Assembly (NCBI GenBank): GCA_026770585.1
Contig: MU646566.1
Span: forward strand, 327,832 to 340,856
From: Baffinella frigidus
Taxonomy: Eukaryota; Cryptophyceae; Cryptomonadales; Baffinellaceae
Length of the DNA stretch: 13,025 nucleotides
Direction of reading: 5' to 3'
Made by a program: the position numbers and the translations under genes. The notes beneath the pieces were generated by a model that saw only the letters and a program-made list of their open reading frames with translations, had not been told where the DNA came from and did not search any database. The first letter of the stretch is position 1, and the number at the start of each line of letters is the position of its first letter. Positions 1 to 6,528 of this stretch are shown here, piece by piece.

Positions 1-108
1 CCCCAAACCCCAAACCCCAAACCCCAAACCCTAAACCCCAAACCCCAAACCCCAAACCCCAAACCCCAAACCCAAACCCCAAGCCCTAAACCCTAAACCC
101 CAAAACCC
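1..108. repeat. Terminal telomeric array, mixed CCCCAAA / CCCTAAA
   Basis: About fifteen 7-bp units, mostly CCCCAAA with a few CCCTAAA, one shortened unit and one CCCCAAG. The C-rich strand reads 5'->3' inward from base 1, which is the orientation expected at the left end of a chromosome. Non-telomeric sequence begins near 109. That base 1 is the physical chromosome end, or an assembly end inside the telomere, is inferred. Confidence 0.9.
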
Positions 109-170
109 GTACAGGAGAGACGAGGCGCGCGGAAGAGTCAAGTTCGGCGTGCTCCTCGATTTCGCCCGGG

Positions 171-252
171 GCGAAATCGATCGTCCGATAGGTGAAATCG
201 ATCGTCCGATAGGCGAAATCGATCGTCTGATAGGCGAAATCGATCGTCCTTT
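171..252. repeat. 21-bp tandem repeat, four copies
   Basis: GAAATCGATCGTCCGATAGG plus one base recurs with starts at 173, 194, 215 and 236, almost without change. Because 21 is a multiple of three, both strands stay open across it (plus-strand heptads GEIDRPI, minus-strand RTIDFAY). The plus frame through it has no ATG (it begins at a GTG at 149), so I treat it as a minisatellite rather than a gene. Confidence 0.85.
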
Positions 253-288
253 TCTTCGCGGGGACGTGCCCGCCTCCGGAAGCCCGCG

Positions 289-367
289 GCAACTTCAGAC
301 GCCCCAGCAACTTAAGGCGGTGGGGGCGGGGCAACTTGAGACGCCCCAGCAACTTAAGGTGGGGGCG
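289..367. repeat. 42-bp tandem duplication
   Basis: Two copies of GCAACTTNAGACGCCCCAGC followed by AACTTAAGG and a G-rich spacer, starting at about 289 and 331. The length is again a multiple of three, so the duplication lengthens an open frame without showing that it is coding. Confidence 0.8.
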
Positions 368-410
368 GCGGACGCTGTGGAGGAGGTGGTGGTGGGTGCG
401 CGTCTCGAGT

Positions 411-510
411 GCTGCTTCGTATAGTATATAGTATAGTATATAGTATATAGAGTTCTATATACTATATACTATATACGAGATACGAGATACGAGATACGAG
501 ATACGATCTA
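411..510. repeat. AT-rich hairpin followed by a TACGAGA repeat
   Basis: 420-473 is a TATAGTATA-type inverted repeat centred on AGAGTTCT that could form a long AT-only stem. It is followed by about four to five units of 7-bp TACGAGA (474-506). The flanking CTGCTTCG and the hairpin recur in inverted orientation at 1819-1917, so this is a dispersed element and not just simple sequence. Confidence 0.75.
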
Positions 511-513
511 CTA

Positions 514-614
514 TCCCTCAAGTGACCAGGCCGTCAAATTTGATGGCCAAGAGGTCCTAGGCAGGTCCTAGGGTCCTACGGTAGGGCGTATGAGCCTACT
601 GGGCACTTAGGGGA
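514..614. mobile_element. Foldback/MITE-like element with TCCCTCAAGTG ends (copy 1)
   Basis: A 101-bp sequence with terminal inverted repeats TCCCTCAAGTG and CACTTAGGGGA. It is flanked on both sides by TACTA (509-513 and 615-619), which looks like a target-site duplication of 5 bp, or 2 bp if only TA is counted. The interior holds palindromic CCTAGG / CCTACGGTAGG stretches. A second copy lies inverted at 12710-12802. No coding capacity. Confidence 0.75.
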
Positions 615-836
615 TACTACATAGTGCTGCTTCGAGGCGGCGGACGGGGTGGGAAGGTCATGCTATAATGCAAAACAATTTAAAAGTCGTAGGAGCACCC
701 CTACCTACCGTAGGCAATTCGCAGGCTCTCAGTACCTCGCTGGCGTTAGCTTTCCACATTCAAGGGCGGGGAGGGGGGGGTGATTGGAACATTGAATGAA
801 TGCAGGGGTTCCTCGCGAATGATAACACGCGCTCTA

Positions 837-926
837 CAGGGGTACCTCGCTCATAAGAAACTGCCCCCCCCCCCTAGGACCACCATAGGGCCCTAGGCAT
901 AGGCTTACTGTAGGGTCCTAGGGGGT
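837..926. mobile_element. TA-flanked MITE-like element, family CAGGGGTACCTCGCTC, right end missing
   Basis: The left terminal repeat CAGGGGTACCTCGCTC starts after TA at 835-836. It is followed by the family's palindromic centre (CCTAGGACCACCATAGGGCC ... TAGGGTCCTAGG). The right terminal repeat is absent, and the sequence passes straight into the duplicated GTGGTGGGTGCGCGCCTCGAG block. Full-length copies lie at 2925, 11643 and 12083. Confidence 0.75.
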
Positions 927-929
927 GGG

Positions 930-1165
930 GGGGGTGGTGGGTGCGCGCCTCGAGTGCTGCTTTCATAAGATAACGGACTGAAAACCGGGTAGTTAGGCCT
1001 ACGGTGTTGCCTACGGTAGGCCGTAGGGCCCCTGGGACCTCAATTTTCATGGGACCCCCCCTAGGGCCCTACGGCCTACCGTAGGCAATACCGTAGGCTT
1101 CACTACCCGGTTTTCCGGACGTTATCCTATTTGTAGCTTCGAGGCGGCGGACGGGGTGTGAAGGG
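930..1165. repeat. Interrupted subtelomeric duplicate, copy 2
   Basis: The same host sequence as at 390-660: GTGGTGGGTGCGCGCCTCGAG..TGCTGCTT up to 962, then GTAGCTTCGAGGCGGCGGACG from about 1132. Here the interruption is the 965-1130 foldback element. Both copies are therefore broken within a few bases of the same point, by unrelated inserts. Confidence 0.65.
965..1130. mobile_element. Foldback/MITE-like element with GATAACG...CCGTAGG arms
   Basis: 166 bp made almost entirely of two arms of about 68 bp (965-1032 and 1063-1130) that are inverted copies of each other with few mismatches: GATAACG, ACCGGGTAGT, GCCTACGGTRTTGCCTACGG, TAGGCCGTAGGG. TA lies just outside the GATAACG ends (966-967, 1128-1129). 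One arm alone recurs at 9007-9060. There is no ORF beyond arm read-through. Confidence 0.8.
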
Positions 1166-1580
1166 CGGGACTTGTGACCTGGCGTGTTCCTTTTTCCTTT
1201 ATACACACTCTCGTCCGCGCTAAAAGTGTTTAGATGGCTTATCGTGGTACAGATTTTTAAAACTCCGGCGGCAAACAGCTCCAATTCCCAACAATTTGGG
1301 CGTGTTTCTCGGGTAGAATGAACTTTACTTCTGGATCGTGTAGTAAAATGCAAAACTTTCAAATTCCGACTATTGACCTAACAGCTCTTCGAGACCCCAC
1401 AGCCCTTAGAGACCCCAAGTCCTTCGCCTACACCCGTTTGGACATGTAGTGTTTTAAATTCAAATTTTGCAGTACAAAATGGTGTTTACTAATAATTACG
1501 GTCCATCTAGAAGTTCGCAATCTTGCAACTTCGAAGTTCGCGCTGACCAAGTCCTACCACATTGGCTCTACCTTTCGTTT
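1131..1580. other. No supported gene; fragment related to other foldback elements
   Basis: No convincing exon is visible. The minus frame over 1069-1362 runs out of the foldback arm and is probably accidental. 1242-1296 contains GTGGTACAGATTTTTAAAACT and AAACAGCTCCAATTCC. These match GTGGTACAAATTATAAAACT and AAACGGCTCCAATTCC in the 3947-4095 element, so a decayed member of that family probably lies here. Confidence 0.45.
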
Positions 1581-1735
1581 TCATCTCTCTCTCTCTCTGT
1601 CCTCCATATTCCCTGTCCTTAAACCCCGGTCCATGTCTCCTTAAACCCCAGTCCCTCTCCCCCGGTTCTTCTTCGGTTCTCGCTCCCCCGGTCCCTTCTC
1701 CCCCCCATTCTCTCCATTGCCCCCCTTCACGCCCA
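1580..1735 (+). repeat. Pyrimidine-rich tract with CT microsatellite
   Basis: The plus strand is strongly pyrimidine-biased: a TCTCTC run from 1585, then repeated CCTTAAACCCCRGTCC motifs and C/T stretches up to about 1730. Such a tract could be a microsatellite or a very long polypyrimidine tract. Nothing coding is seen around it. Confidence 0.6.
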
Positions 1736-1818
1736 AGGTAAGACTTGCACCCATACTAAGGACACACAGAGAGGGGAATTCGCAAACCAGTTGTTGACAC
1801 CGGTGCACCGTGCCGGTG

Positions 1819-1917
1819 TAGTATAGTATATAGTATAGTATGGTATATAGTACATAGTATATAGAACTCTATATATTCATATACTATATACTATATACTA
1901 TATACTATACGAAGCAG
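1819..1917. repeat. AT-rich hairpin, inverted copy of 411-473
   Basis: TATAGTATA-type arms around AGAACTCT, ending in ATACTATACGAAGCAG. This is the reverse complement of the CTGCTTCGTATAGTAT edge and AGAGTTCT centre at 411-473. The arms are longer here and slightly imperfect. Confidence 0.75.
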
Positions 1918-1989
1918 TCGGATGCAAGCCCGGGGAACATCAAATGGTGTGATTATCAAATGCTCTCTATCCCAATTAACAGCAAGATA

Positions 1990-2047
1990 CCTCCCTCTAC
2001 CTCCCTCTCTATCTCTCCTTTCTCTCTTTTTCTCTCTCTCTCTCTAT
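1990..2047 (+). repeat. CT-rich microsatellite
   Basis: CCTCCCTCTATCTCTCC followed by TCTCTCTTTTTCTCTCTCTC. It is low-complexity and leaves open frames on both strands that I do not consider genes. Confidence 0.75.
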
Positions 2048-2094
2048 CAAATTCATTCTCGAATGAATCATTGGCAGGCGCCAACGAGAGCAAA

Positions 2095-2310
2095 TAACAG
2101 TAAGAGTCCTGTGTGAGTAAGAGTCCTGTAATATTAGGAGTCCTGTAAGAGTGTAAGAGCAGGTCTCCTGTAAGAGTAAGAGTCCTGTAAGAGTCCTGTA
2201 AAAACAAGATTCATGTAAGAGTAAGAATCCTGCAAGAGAAAGAATCCTGCAAGAGTCCCCTAAGAGTCATGTAAGAGTAACAGTTCTGTAAGAGTCCTGT
2301 GAGATACACA
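2095..2310 (+). repeat. Minisatellite of 11-bp TAAGAGTCCTG units
   Basis: At least fifteen recognisable units of TAAGAGTCCTG with variants (TAAGAATCCTGC, TAAGAGTCATG, TAACAGTTCTG). They are interleaved with 5-6 bp AAGAG half units, giving a composite 17-bp period in places. Divergence rises toward the right end. No gene. Confidence 0.85.
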
Positions 2311-2924
2311 TACATACCTGTAGTTCAAGCCCCACATGCATACATGCAGACGCTTCAGGGGGTCAATAGGACCTCTTGACATGCCTCATAGGATGCTTGT
2401 CCAGAGTCTCAGATCTGGGTGTGGTAGGGGCGTGAGTCAGAATAATGGTCAAATCAGAATAATGGTCAAAATGGGGTACAGCCACGTGGAATAGTCACGG
2501 GATGTAGCCACATGCAGCCGGATGGAGGAGTTGGCTCCTGAAACGAAGCCCACTCGAGGTAGATTGGTAGGAAAAACCTCCAACTCCTCCCTTTCATTCT
2601 TTAGAGGCACCCTTACAGAAATTCCCTGCAATGTCCTTACAGGAATTCCCTGCAGCCCTGCAGATTGGAATGTCTACGAAGAAGAAATAGAGGATTGAAG
2701 ATGATCCAACTTAAGGAGCACTTCCGATTTACGGAGAACACGTAACTCTTCGCAGAGAAGAGGTGTGTAAAGTCACTCTGGGATCCTACATGGGGCAATA
2801 TCCCCAGACTCCCCCTCACGAGGCTGCGAGGGGTGAGTGGATGATCCTATTGGGGTAATAGCCCCAGAGAGGCCACGTTACTCTTCTGCACGCGCTCCCG
2901 GCGTGGCTGCTAAAGACAGGGGTA
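2311..2924. other. No supported gene; several short local duplications
   Basis: Short direct repeats are present: TCAGAATAATGGTCAAA twice (2437-2470), CTTACAGRAATTCCCTGCA twice (about 2611 and 2636), and GATCCTAYWTGGGG..AATAKCCCCAGA twice (2781 and 2843). Two 60-codon minus-strand frames (2449-2631, 2637-2819) are open and not low-complexity. I found no splice-consistent partner for either, so they are not called. Confidence 0.5.
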
Positions 2925-3041
2925 GAGGGGTACCTCGCTCATAACAAACCCCGCTCCCCTAAGACCCTACAGCAGGCCTACGCCTCGGGCTCTATGGTGG
3001 TCCTATGGGGGGGACCGTTTCTTATGAACAAGGCAGCCCTG
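2925..3041. mobile_element. TA-flanked MITE-like element, family CAGGGGTACCTCGCTC, complete
   Basis: The left end GAGGGGTACCTCGCTCATAA and right end TTCTTATGAACAAGGCAGCC form the family's terminal inverted repeats, with TA on both sides (2923-2924 and 3042-3043). The centre has the family palindrome (AAGACCCTACAGCAGGCCTA ... TATGGTGGTCCTATGGGGG). The right arm has mutated (GAACAAGG for GAGCGAGG). Confidence 0.8.
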
Positions 3042-3635
3042 TACCTCGCTCGTACGACAATGCCCCGCCTCCCCCCGAAACACACACACTCTCTCTCTAT
3101 CTCTCTATTTCTCTCGCCGCTCGAGCGGTCTCGCACACCCCACATTCCCAAACACCCTTCACATCCGCGCGGCGGCAGTCGCGGATGTGAAGCCTCTCTC
3201 GTGAGAGTGCTGTCTCTCGGTAGGAGCGTGGATGTGGTTTATCTCGGGTCTCGACGGTATTCTGTGCATCTCCATCTAGGGGGGTTGTGCATGTACATAG
3301 TTATTCACGTCAACAATTCTGGAGGAAGGAAACACGACCAGACCAAGGGGGCGTACATTACGTACATTTTGCACCAACTAAAGAAAACCCTGGAAGCCAG
3401 CATCTTCAATGTAGAACAATTAAACTGTTGCCACGCACAGAGCAATGGCACCAGTGTGAGTCTGCGAGAGCCGCCATCTTCAATGGAGAGCAATTACATG
3501 TTGAGTCTCTACCCGCCCCCTCCAAGCGCGCGCGCAGAGGTCGCGTTCATCCCTGCCCCCTGCCCCCCCCAGGGAGGATATTCCACCCACCCCCCTCCCG
3601 CTCAGAGGTTCAGGTTATCCGTGCCTTCCTCTTAG
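2994..3635 (+). CDS. Doubtful 213-aa ORF, longest simple frame in the window
   Basis: An ATG-to-stop frame that starts inside the foldback element at 2925-3041, crosses a CT microsatellite (SLSISLFLSP) and ends in a Pro-rich stretch. Residues about 115-180 look more like ordinary protein (for example GAYITYILHQLKKTLEASIF). However, that part carries a 75-bp-spaced direct repeat (3395 and 3470) that is read in two different frames, which argues against long-standing coding use. I do not recognise the product. The start inside a mobile element and the low-complexity N-terminus suggest a chance frame, or at best a distal exon of an unannotated gene. Confidence 0.15.
   Translation: MVVLWGGPFLMNKAALYLARTTMPRLPPKHTHSLSISLFLSPLERSRTPHIPKHPSHPRGGSRGCEASLVRVLSLGRSVDVVYLGSRRYSVHLHLGGLCMYIVIHVNNSGGRKHDQTKGAYITYILHQLKKTLEASIFNVEQLNCCHAQSNGTSVSLREPPSSMESNYMLSLYPPPPSARAEVAFIPAPCPPQGGYSTHPPPAQRFRLSVPSS
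3157..3192. repeat. Short perfect hairpin
   Basis: CTTCACATCCGCG and CGCGGATGTGAAG form a 13-bp perfect inverted repeat with a 10-base loop. It lies just downstream of the CT microsatellite at 3085-3115. No function is indicated. Confidence 0.7.
3395..3496. repeat. Direct repeat, two copies 75 bp apart
   Basis: GCCAGCATCTTCAATGTAGA (3395) and GCCGCCATCTTCAATGGAGA (3470), each followed by RCAATTA. The two copies fall in different frames of the surrounding ORF. Confidence 0.65.
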
Positions 3636-3670
3636 AGGTCGAGAAGATGCCTGCCCCCCCCCCCTGGCGC

Positions 3671-3874
3671 TCAAAGATGTTTGTCATCCCGTCCGCGCTT
3701 GCCACTGCGCGTGGCAGGATCCAGGCTGCGCGTCAAGTGCAGCCGCCCCGGGATCGGAGGGAGCGCTGGTGAGGAGACCGCAGCGAGCGGCGCGACGGCG
3801 GTGGGGGCGGCGCCAGGCGGCGAGGACTTTTTGGGGGCGCGTTCATCCTCCAGATCAGAGATGATAAGCTTCAC
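3671..3874 (-). CDS. Probable 3' terminal exon of a minus-strand gene (gene D)
   Basis: Read on the minus strand, a good acceptor (GTGACGCAATCGCAG) precedes a frame of 67 codons ending in TGA at 3673-3671. It begins VKLIISDLEDERAPKKS, continues Pro/Ala-rich and ends with the basic SGKRGRDDKHL. The codons are GC-biased at third positions and the N-terminal part is not low-complexity. The basic end could resemble a nuclear-localisation signal, but that is a guess. The partner exon upstream is probably 4335-4469. Two foldback elements lie between them, so the intervening intron would be mostly mobile DNA. The family is not recognised. A chance frame opposite GC-rich repeats remains possible. Confidence 0.35.
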   Translation of the reverse strand: MKLIISDLEDERAPKKSSPPGAAPTAVAPLAAVSSPALPPIPGRLHLTRSLDPATRSGKRGRDDKHL

Positions 3875-3946
3875 CTGCGATTGCGTCACTTCAGAAACAT
3901 GACGATCAGCATAAGGCGGCCCGAAACCATGTTAATAGTGGGAGGT

Positions 3947-4095
3947 CATAGCTATAGATTTGTAAAGTCACTTTCGTGGTACAAATTATAAAACTGAGGA
4001 TATTTAAAACTAGAAACGGCTCCAATTCCTTCATAAAACCACGATGGTTCAAAATTTGTACCAAAAACGAGCGACTTTACAAATCTATAGTTATG
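3947..4095. mobile_element. Foldback/MITE-like element with CTATAGATTTGTAAAGTC ends
   Basis: Terminal inverted repeats CATAGCTATAGATTTGTAAA (3947) and, on the opposite strand, CATAACTATAGATTTGTAAA (from 4095), continuing imperfectly through GTGGTACAAATTNTRAAACT. TA dinucleotides lie at the inner edge of the CATA ends. The internal AAACGGCTCCAATTCCTTCA is shared with fragments at 1242-1296 and 6350-6370. Confidence 0.75.
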
Positions 4096-4099
4096 AGCG

Positions 4100-4333
4100 T
4101 CTGCAGATCTTCTCTACGGAAAGGCGTGTCGTTGGGCCAAGTTGGGAGCAAAACCTAAAGGACCTAAAGGATTAGATCTATGAATTTGAAAGCGCCGCAA
4201 CCGATGACTCAACGCAACGCGTCACGGCGGGCGTCGACCTGTCCAGCGTGCTTGTCCAGCCTTTAGGTCCTTTAGGTTTTAATTTCTCCCAACATAGCCC
4301 AACGCCACGCCCTTCCGTAGAAAGGACTGCAGA
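4100..4333. mobile_element. Foldback element with 70-bp arms around a GC-rich loop
   Basis: The left arm 4100-4171 (TCTGCAGATCTTCTCTACGG, CGTTGGGCC, CCTAAAGGACCTAAAGG) is an inverted copy of 4260-4333 with moderate divergence. The 88-bp loop (4172-4259) differs in composition: on the minus strand it reads as a short frame GWTSTLDRSTPAV.. ending in TAG. It could be a captured fragment. The element abuts the 3947-4095 element with only four bases between them. Confidence 0.65.
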
Positions 4334-4334
4334 G

Positions 4335-4469
4335 AAAGCAGTCCAGCGCAGCGGCGGCCTCGCTGGCATGAACATAGAGTCCAGAGGGCTTCGCTGCCTT
4401 GGCGTCCTCGATATTCTTCACCCTGTCTCTGACCGACATTTCCGGAGGTGGGAGGCCATCGAAAACCAT
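4335..4469 (-). CDS. Probable exon of a minus-strand gene (gene D, upstream part)
   Basis: On the minus strand an ATG at 4469 opens a frame that reads MVFDGLPPPEMSVRDRVKN, continues IEDAKAAKPSGLYVHASEAA and then AAALDCFLC, where the inverted arm of the 4100-4333 element begins. The composition is that of a normal soluble protein with an acidic/basic helix. Continuing into the foldback arm gives a stop (..GEIKT*) inside the element, so either the exon ends near 4335 or the gene was broken by the insertion. No clear GTA-type donor is visible at the edge. Upstream frames on the same strand (to 4539) are open, so the true start is uncertain. The family is not recognised. Confidence 0.3.
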
Positions 4470-4584
4470 CCCTTCCGCTCAAATTGATCAGGAGGATCTG
4501 CCCCTGACTGGATTTCAAAACAAAAATCGCTGACACCAAGGGGTATTTTTTTCTGGAAACGACCCCTTGCTGACCGTAAAATGA

Positions 4585-5874
4585 CCCGGAATCATTTCCC
4601 TTTTACTACACGTGACTGTCCGTTTTTTGGGCCCGCCTCGGGACCAATTCCCTGGATCCAGAGGTCTCCAGGTCACGAGGAGGTCACGCGGAGGGTATCC
4701 GGACCAATTTAGAAGGGACGCACCGTGTGGTAAAAATCACGATCATTATCGCATGGGTGAAATGCGCCCCATCCATTTCAACCGCGACCTTTTTAAGAGG
4801 ATCTCATTTCACCCGGGGGCGGATCGGTCGTTTAGATGGACTGTCCCTGAGGCGCAGCATCCCTTGATTTCTAAAGGTAAGGGCCTTGCTCGGATAGCGA
4901 GGGGTTAAATGAATGTTAAATGGTCTATTTACCACACAAAAGTAACCCCTTTCGAATAAATGGACGCAAAAGAGTTTTTGTGTTTTTTTAACGCGTCTTC
5001 TTGGAAGAATGAATTCTTGAATTCATGCCACCTCTCATAGATGGCGACATTTTGATTGATCACGACCGGAAATGATGACAAGATACGCCTGTCGAGGGAC
5101 TTCGTGACGGACATGACCGTTTTCTTAAGACAGTCGGACATCACTCATGGGTCGTTTTTTTTACACCCCAAACGCAGGATAAGCGGCAGTTGGCTTTCCA
5201 CAGTTGGGAGACGTATCGCTAGACACCGCCCCTGCACGATGGATATCAGCTGGCTGGGGATGGGCGGGTGCACTGGGGCTCGGAGCGGGCCGGGCGGTGC
5301 TACCGTGAACGCATGGGACAATTGTTGCGTTGGGCAACGGGACGCAGCTGCAGGAGCAGGGGACAAGAGCAGAGCCTGGTCGGACTGGCAGCTTCGCGGC
5401 GTCCCCCCCCGGTCCGTCTCCCCCGGACCTTGCATGTCGTTTGCATCCCGCACACTCGCGAGCCTCCTGGCCGCTCAGCTAAAGCCTGCCCCCCTGCTCA
5501 ACTCTTGTGATCACGCAGGAGGTCGTTCGTGGTGGAGTCAATCGGTGGCCAGGTGGAGGGCGAGGCGGGAGGCACGCCGCGGTTGAAGCGCACGGACTCT
5601 CTCCCCACGCGCAACGCCCTCCGCGAGCGCAGGATTCACAAGGTACTGATCCTTCTTGAAGAATCGGTGTGCACACACAGATTTGGCGATCTGTGTGCGT
5701 CTCCCCAGCGAGGAGAGACGCTGGGGAGAGACGCTGCTGCAGCTGGCTGTGAAGACGGACGGAAGGAGATGCGCACACCCTCTGACCCTGGCATGGGACT
5801 TTCGGCAGGAAGCGGTGGAGAAGAGGGTGATCTATGTCCAGCGGATCAAAAACGCCCTCGCGCAGGCTAAGTAG
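4585..5874 (+). CDS. Gene A: multi-exon protein of unknown function
   Basis: Four exons fit one frame: (start unclear, open from 4585; first ATG 4753)-4876, 5083-5212, 5519-5642 and 5809-5874 (TAG). Junctions: AAAG|GTAAGG...ACAAG| (phase 1), GAGAC|GTATCG...ACGCAG| (phase 2) and CACAAG|GTACTG...TTCGGCAG| (phase 0). Read-through stops follow each donor. Successive exons give HFNRDLFKRISFHPGADRSF.., ..DRFLKTVGHHSWVVFFTPQT.., ..GGTPRLKRTDSLPTRN.. and EAVEKRVIYVQRIKNALAQA-K. The first two parts look globular, the third basic and loop-like, and the end a charged amphipathic helix. From the ATG at 4753 it would be 147 aa. I do not recognise the family. Uncertain points: the 5' end, whether a further exon hides in the 306-bp second intron, and an alternative in-phase acceptor at 5742. 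A minus-strand frame (4929-5144) overlaps and is less likely, having no splice support. Confidence 0.5.
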
Positions 5875-5892
5875 CCCCCACACACCCACCGC

Positions 5893-6044
5893 CAAATTCT
5901 AGCTCTGCCTCACAAGGTTTGGTCTCTTCAATATGACGACACCCAGAAGTCAGTTCCCCGGGGGTTTCGGATCCGTCAACTTTTGTAGTGAAAACGATCA
6001 GTCAACCCGAGTCAGGGAACCGAGTCAGGCAGAGCTAGAAATTG
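5893..6044. mobile_element. Small element with TTCTAGCTCTGCCT inverted ends
   Basis: CAAATTCTAGCTCTGCCT at 5893 and its inverted counterpart AGGCAGAGCTAGAAATTG ending at 6044 (one mismatch in 18). The element sits 3' of gene A. Related CACACCCACCGCCAAA-type sequence borders it on both sides (5881, 6049) and again at 6270. The 150-bp interior has no recognisable gene. Confidence 0.55.
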
Positions 6045-6065
6045 ACCAACACCCACCAACAAAGG

Positions 6066-6120
6066 GCGGATCAAAAACTCCCTGGCGCAATCAAAGTACC
6101 TCCCCCCAGGTTGAATAGGA
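6066..6120 (+). pseudogene. Diverged duplicate of the gene A 3' end
   Basis: GCGGATCAAAAACTCCCTGG and the following 20 bases match gene A's terminal codons and 3' flank at 5841-5880 at about 80%. In the matching frame the duplicate reads RIKNSLAQSKYLPPG and then stops, against RIKNALAQAK and stop in gene A. The exon sequence upstream of this is not duplicated, so the copy is a fragment. It lies beyond the 5893-6044 element. Confidence 0.55.
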
Positions 6121-6245
6121 GAAATCAGTTAGGGCATAGTAAATTTAATTTGGCCTCCTAATTAAATGAAAACGCTAATTAGGGAACTGATTCATTCATC
6201 TTTCGAGATGAGAATGCTGGGTAGTCATGTTGGGATCAAGAAATG
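6107..6245. repeat. 139-bp dispersed repeat, copy 1
   Basis: Matches 8444-8582 over 139 bp with about ten mismatches and no gaps, in direct orientation. It contains TTAGGGCATAGTAAATTTAA and TAATTAAATGAAAACGCTAA. An ATG frame (6166-6246) stops after 26 codons here but stays open in copy 2. All four differences within it change an amino acid, so it does not look like a conserved coding region. Confidence 0.85.
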
Positions 6246-6322
6246 ATTTGTGTGTCACACGCACAAATCGACACACACCCGCCAACAAACTGAGGCTGAA
6301 AAACGATCCAGCCAAATTCGTT

Positions 6323-6502
6323 AGAAAAGGGGGCAGCTTCGGGCCTCTTTCCTAAGCCAATTCCTTCACAAAACCGCACCTTAAGTCAAATTTGACCATC
6401 AATTGACCATCAATGAATCTTAAAAGACTTTGGAGTTTTAAAATTTGTACCAGGAATTGACTTTTTGACTTAGGAAAGGGGCCCGAAACTGGGGCCTTTT
6501 CT
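6323..6502. mobile_element. Foldback element with AGAAAAGG...TTTCCTAAG arms
   Basis: The arms 6323-6356 (AGAAAAGGGGGCAGCTTCGG, GCCTCTTTCCTAAG) and 6469-6502 are inverted copies with a few mismatches. The interior carries CCAATTCCTTCACAAAACC and, inverted, GGTACAAATTTTAAAACTCC. Both motifs are shared with the 3947-4095 element. Confidence 0.65.
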
Positions 6503-6528
6503 GGTTAAAATACCTTCCCCACACCTTC

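Larger units (their letters stand above)
390..660. repeat. Interrupted subtelomeric duplicate, copy 1
   Basis: GTGGGTGCGCGTCTCGAG..TGCTGCTTCG ends at 419, and CGAGGCGGCGGACGGGGTG resumes at 633. AGTGCTGCTTCG is present on both sides (408-419 and 623-634) and brackets about 200 bp of inserted repeats. A paralogous locus with a different insert lies at 930-1165. 660-835 holds no gene I can support; a truncated ACCGTAGGCAAT motif occurs near 704. Confidence 0.6.

Noticed and set aside
149-424. 91-codon plus frame and 88-codon minus frame over the first tandem repeats
   Set aside because: The plus frame begins at GTG with no ATG, both run through minisatellites whose period keeps any frame open, and neither has a splice context.
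2099-2310. Regular short repeats as a possible CRISPR array
   Set aside because: The units are 11 bp with no unique spacers of constant length. The context is eukaryotic and no cas genes are present. It is a minisatellite.
3157-3192. Hairpin as a bacterial-type terminator
   Set aside because: No T run follows, and the window is eukaryotic.
4279-4539. N-terminal similarity of a minus frame (VSAIFVLKSSQGQILLIN) to the start of adaptor-complex mu subunits
   Set aside because: The likeness is limited to a few hydrophobic positions typical of a longin-type strand. There is no ATG, and the frame continues into unrelated low-quality sequence. Not enough to name a family.
4929-5144. Minus-strand frame of 72 codons opposite gene A exon 2
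   Set aside because: Protein-like at first sight, but it has no splice-consistent partners. The plus strand gives a continuous frame with matching phases at both junctions. It is best read as antisense of a GC3-biased exon.
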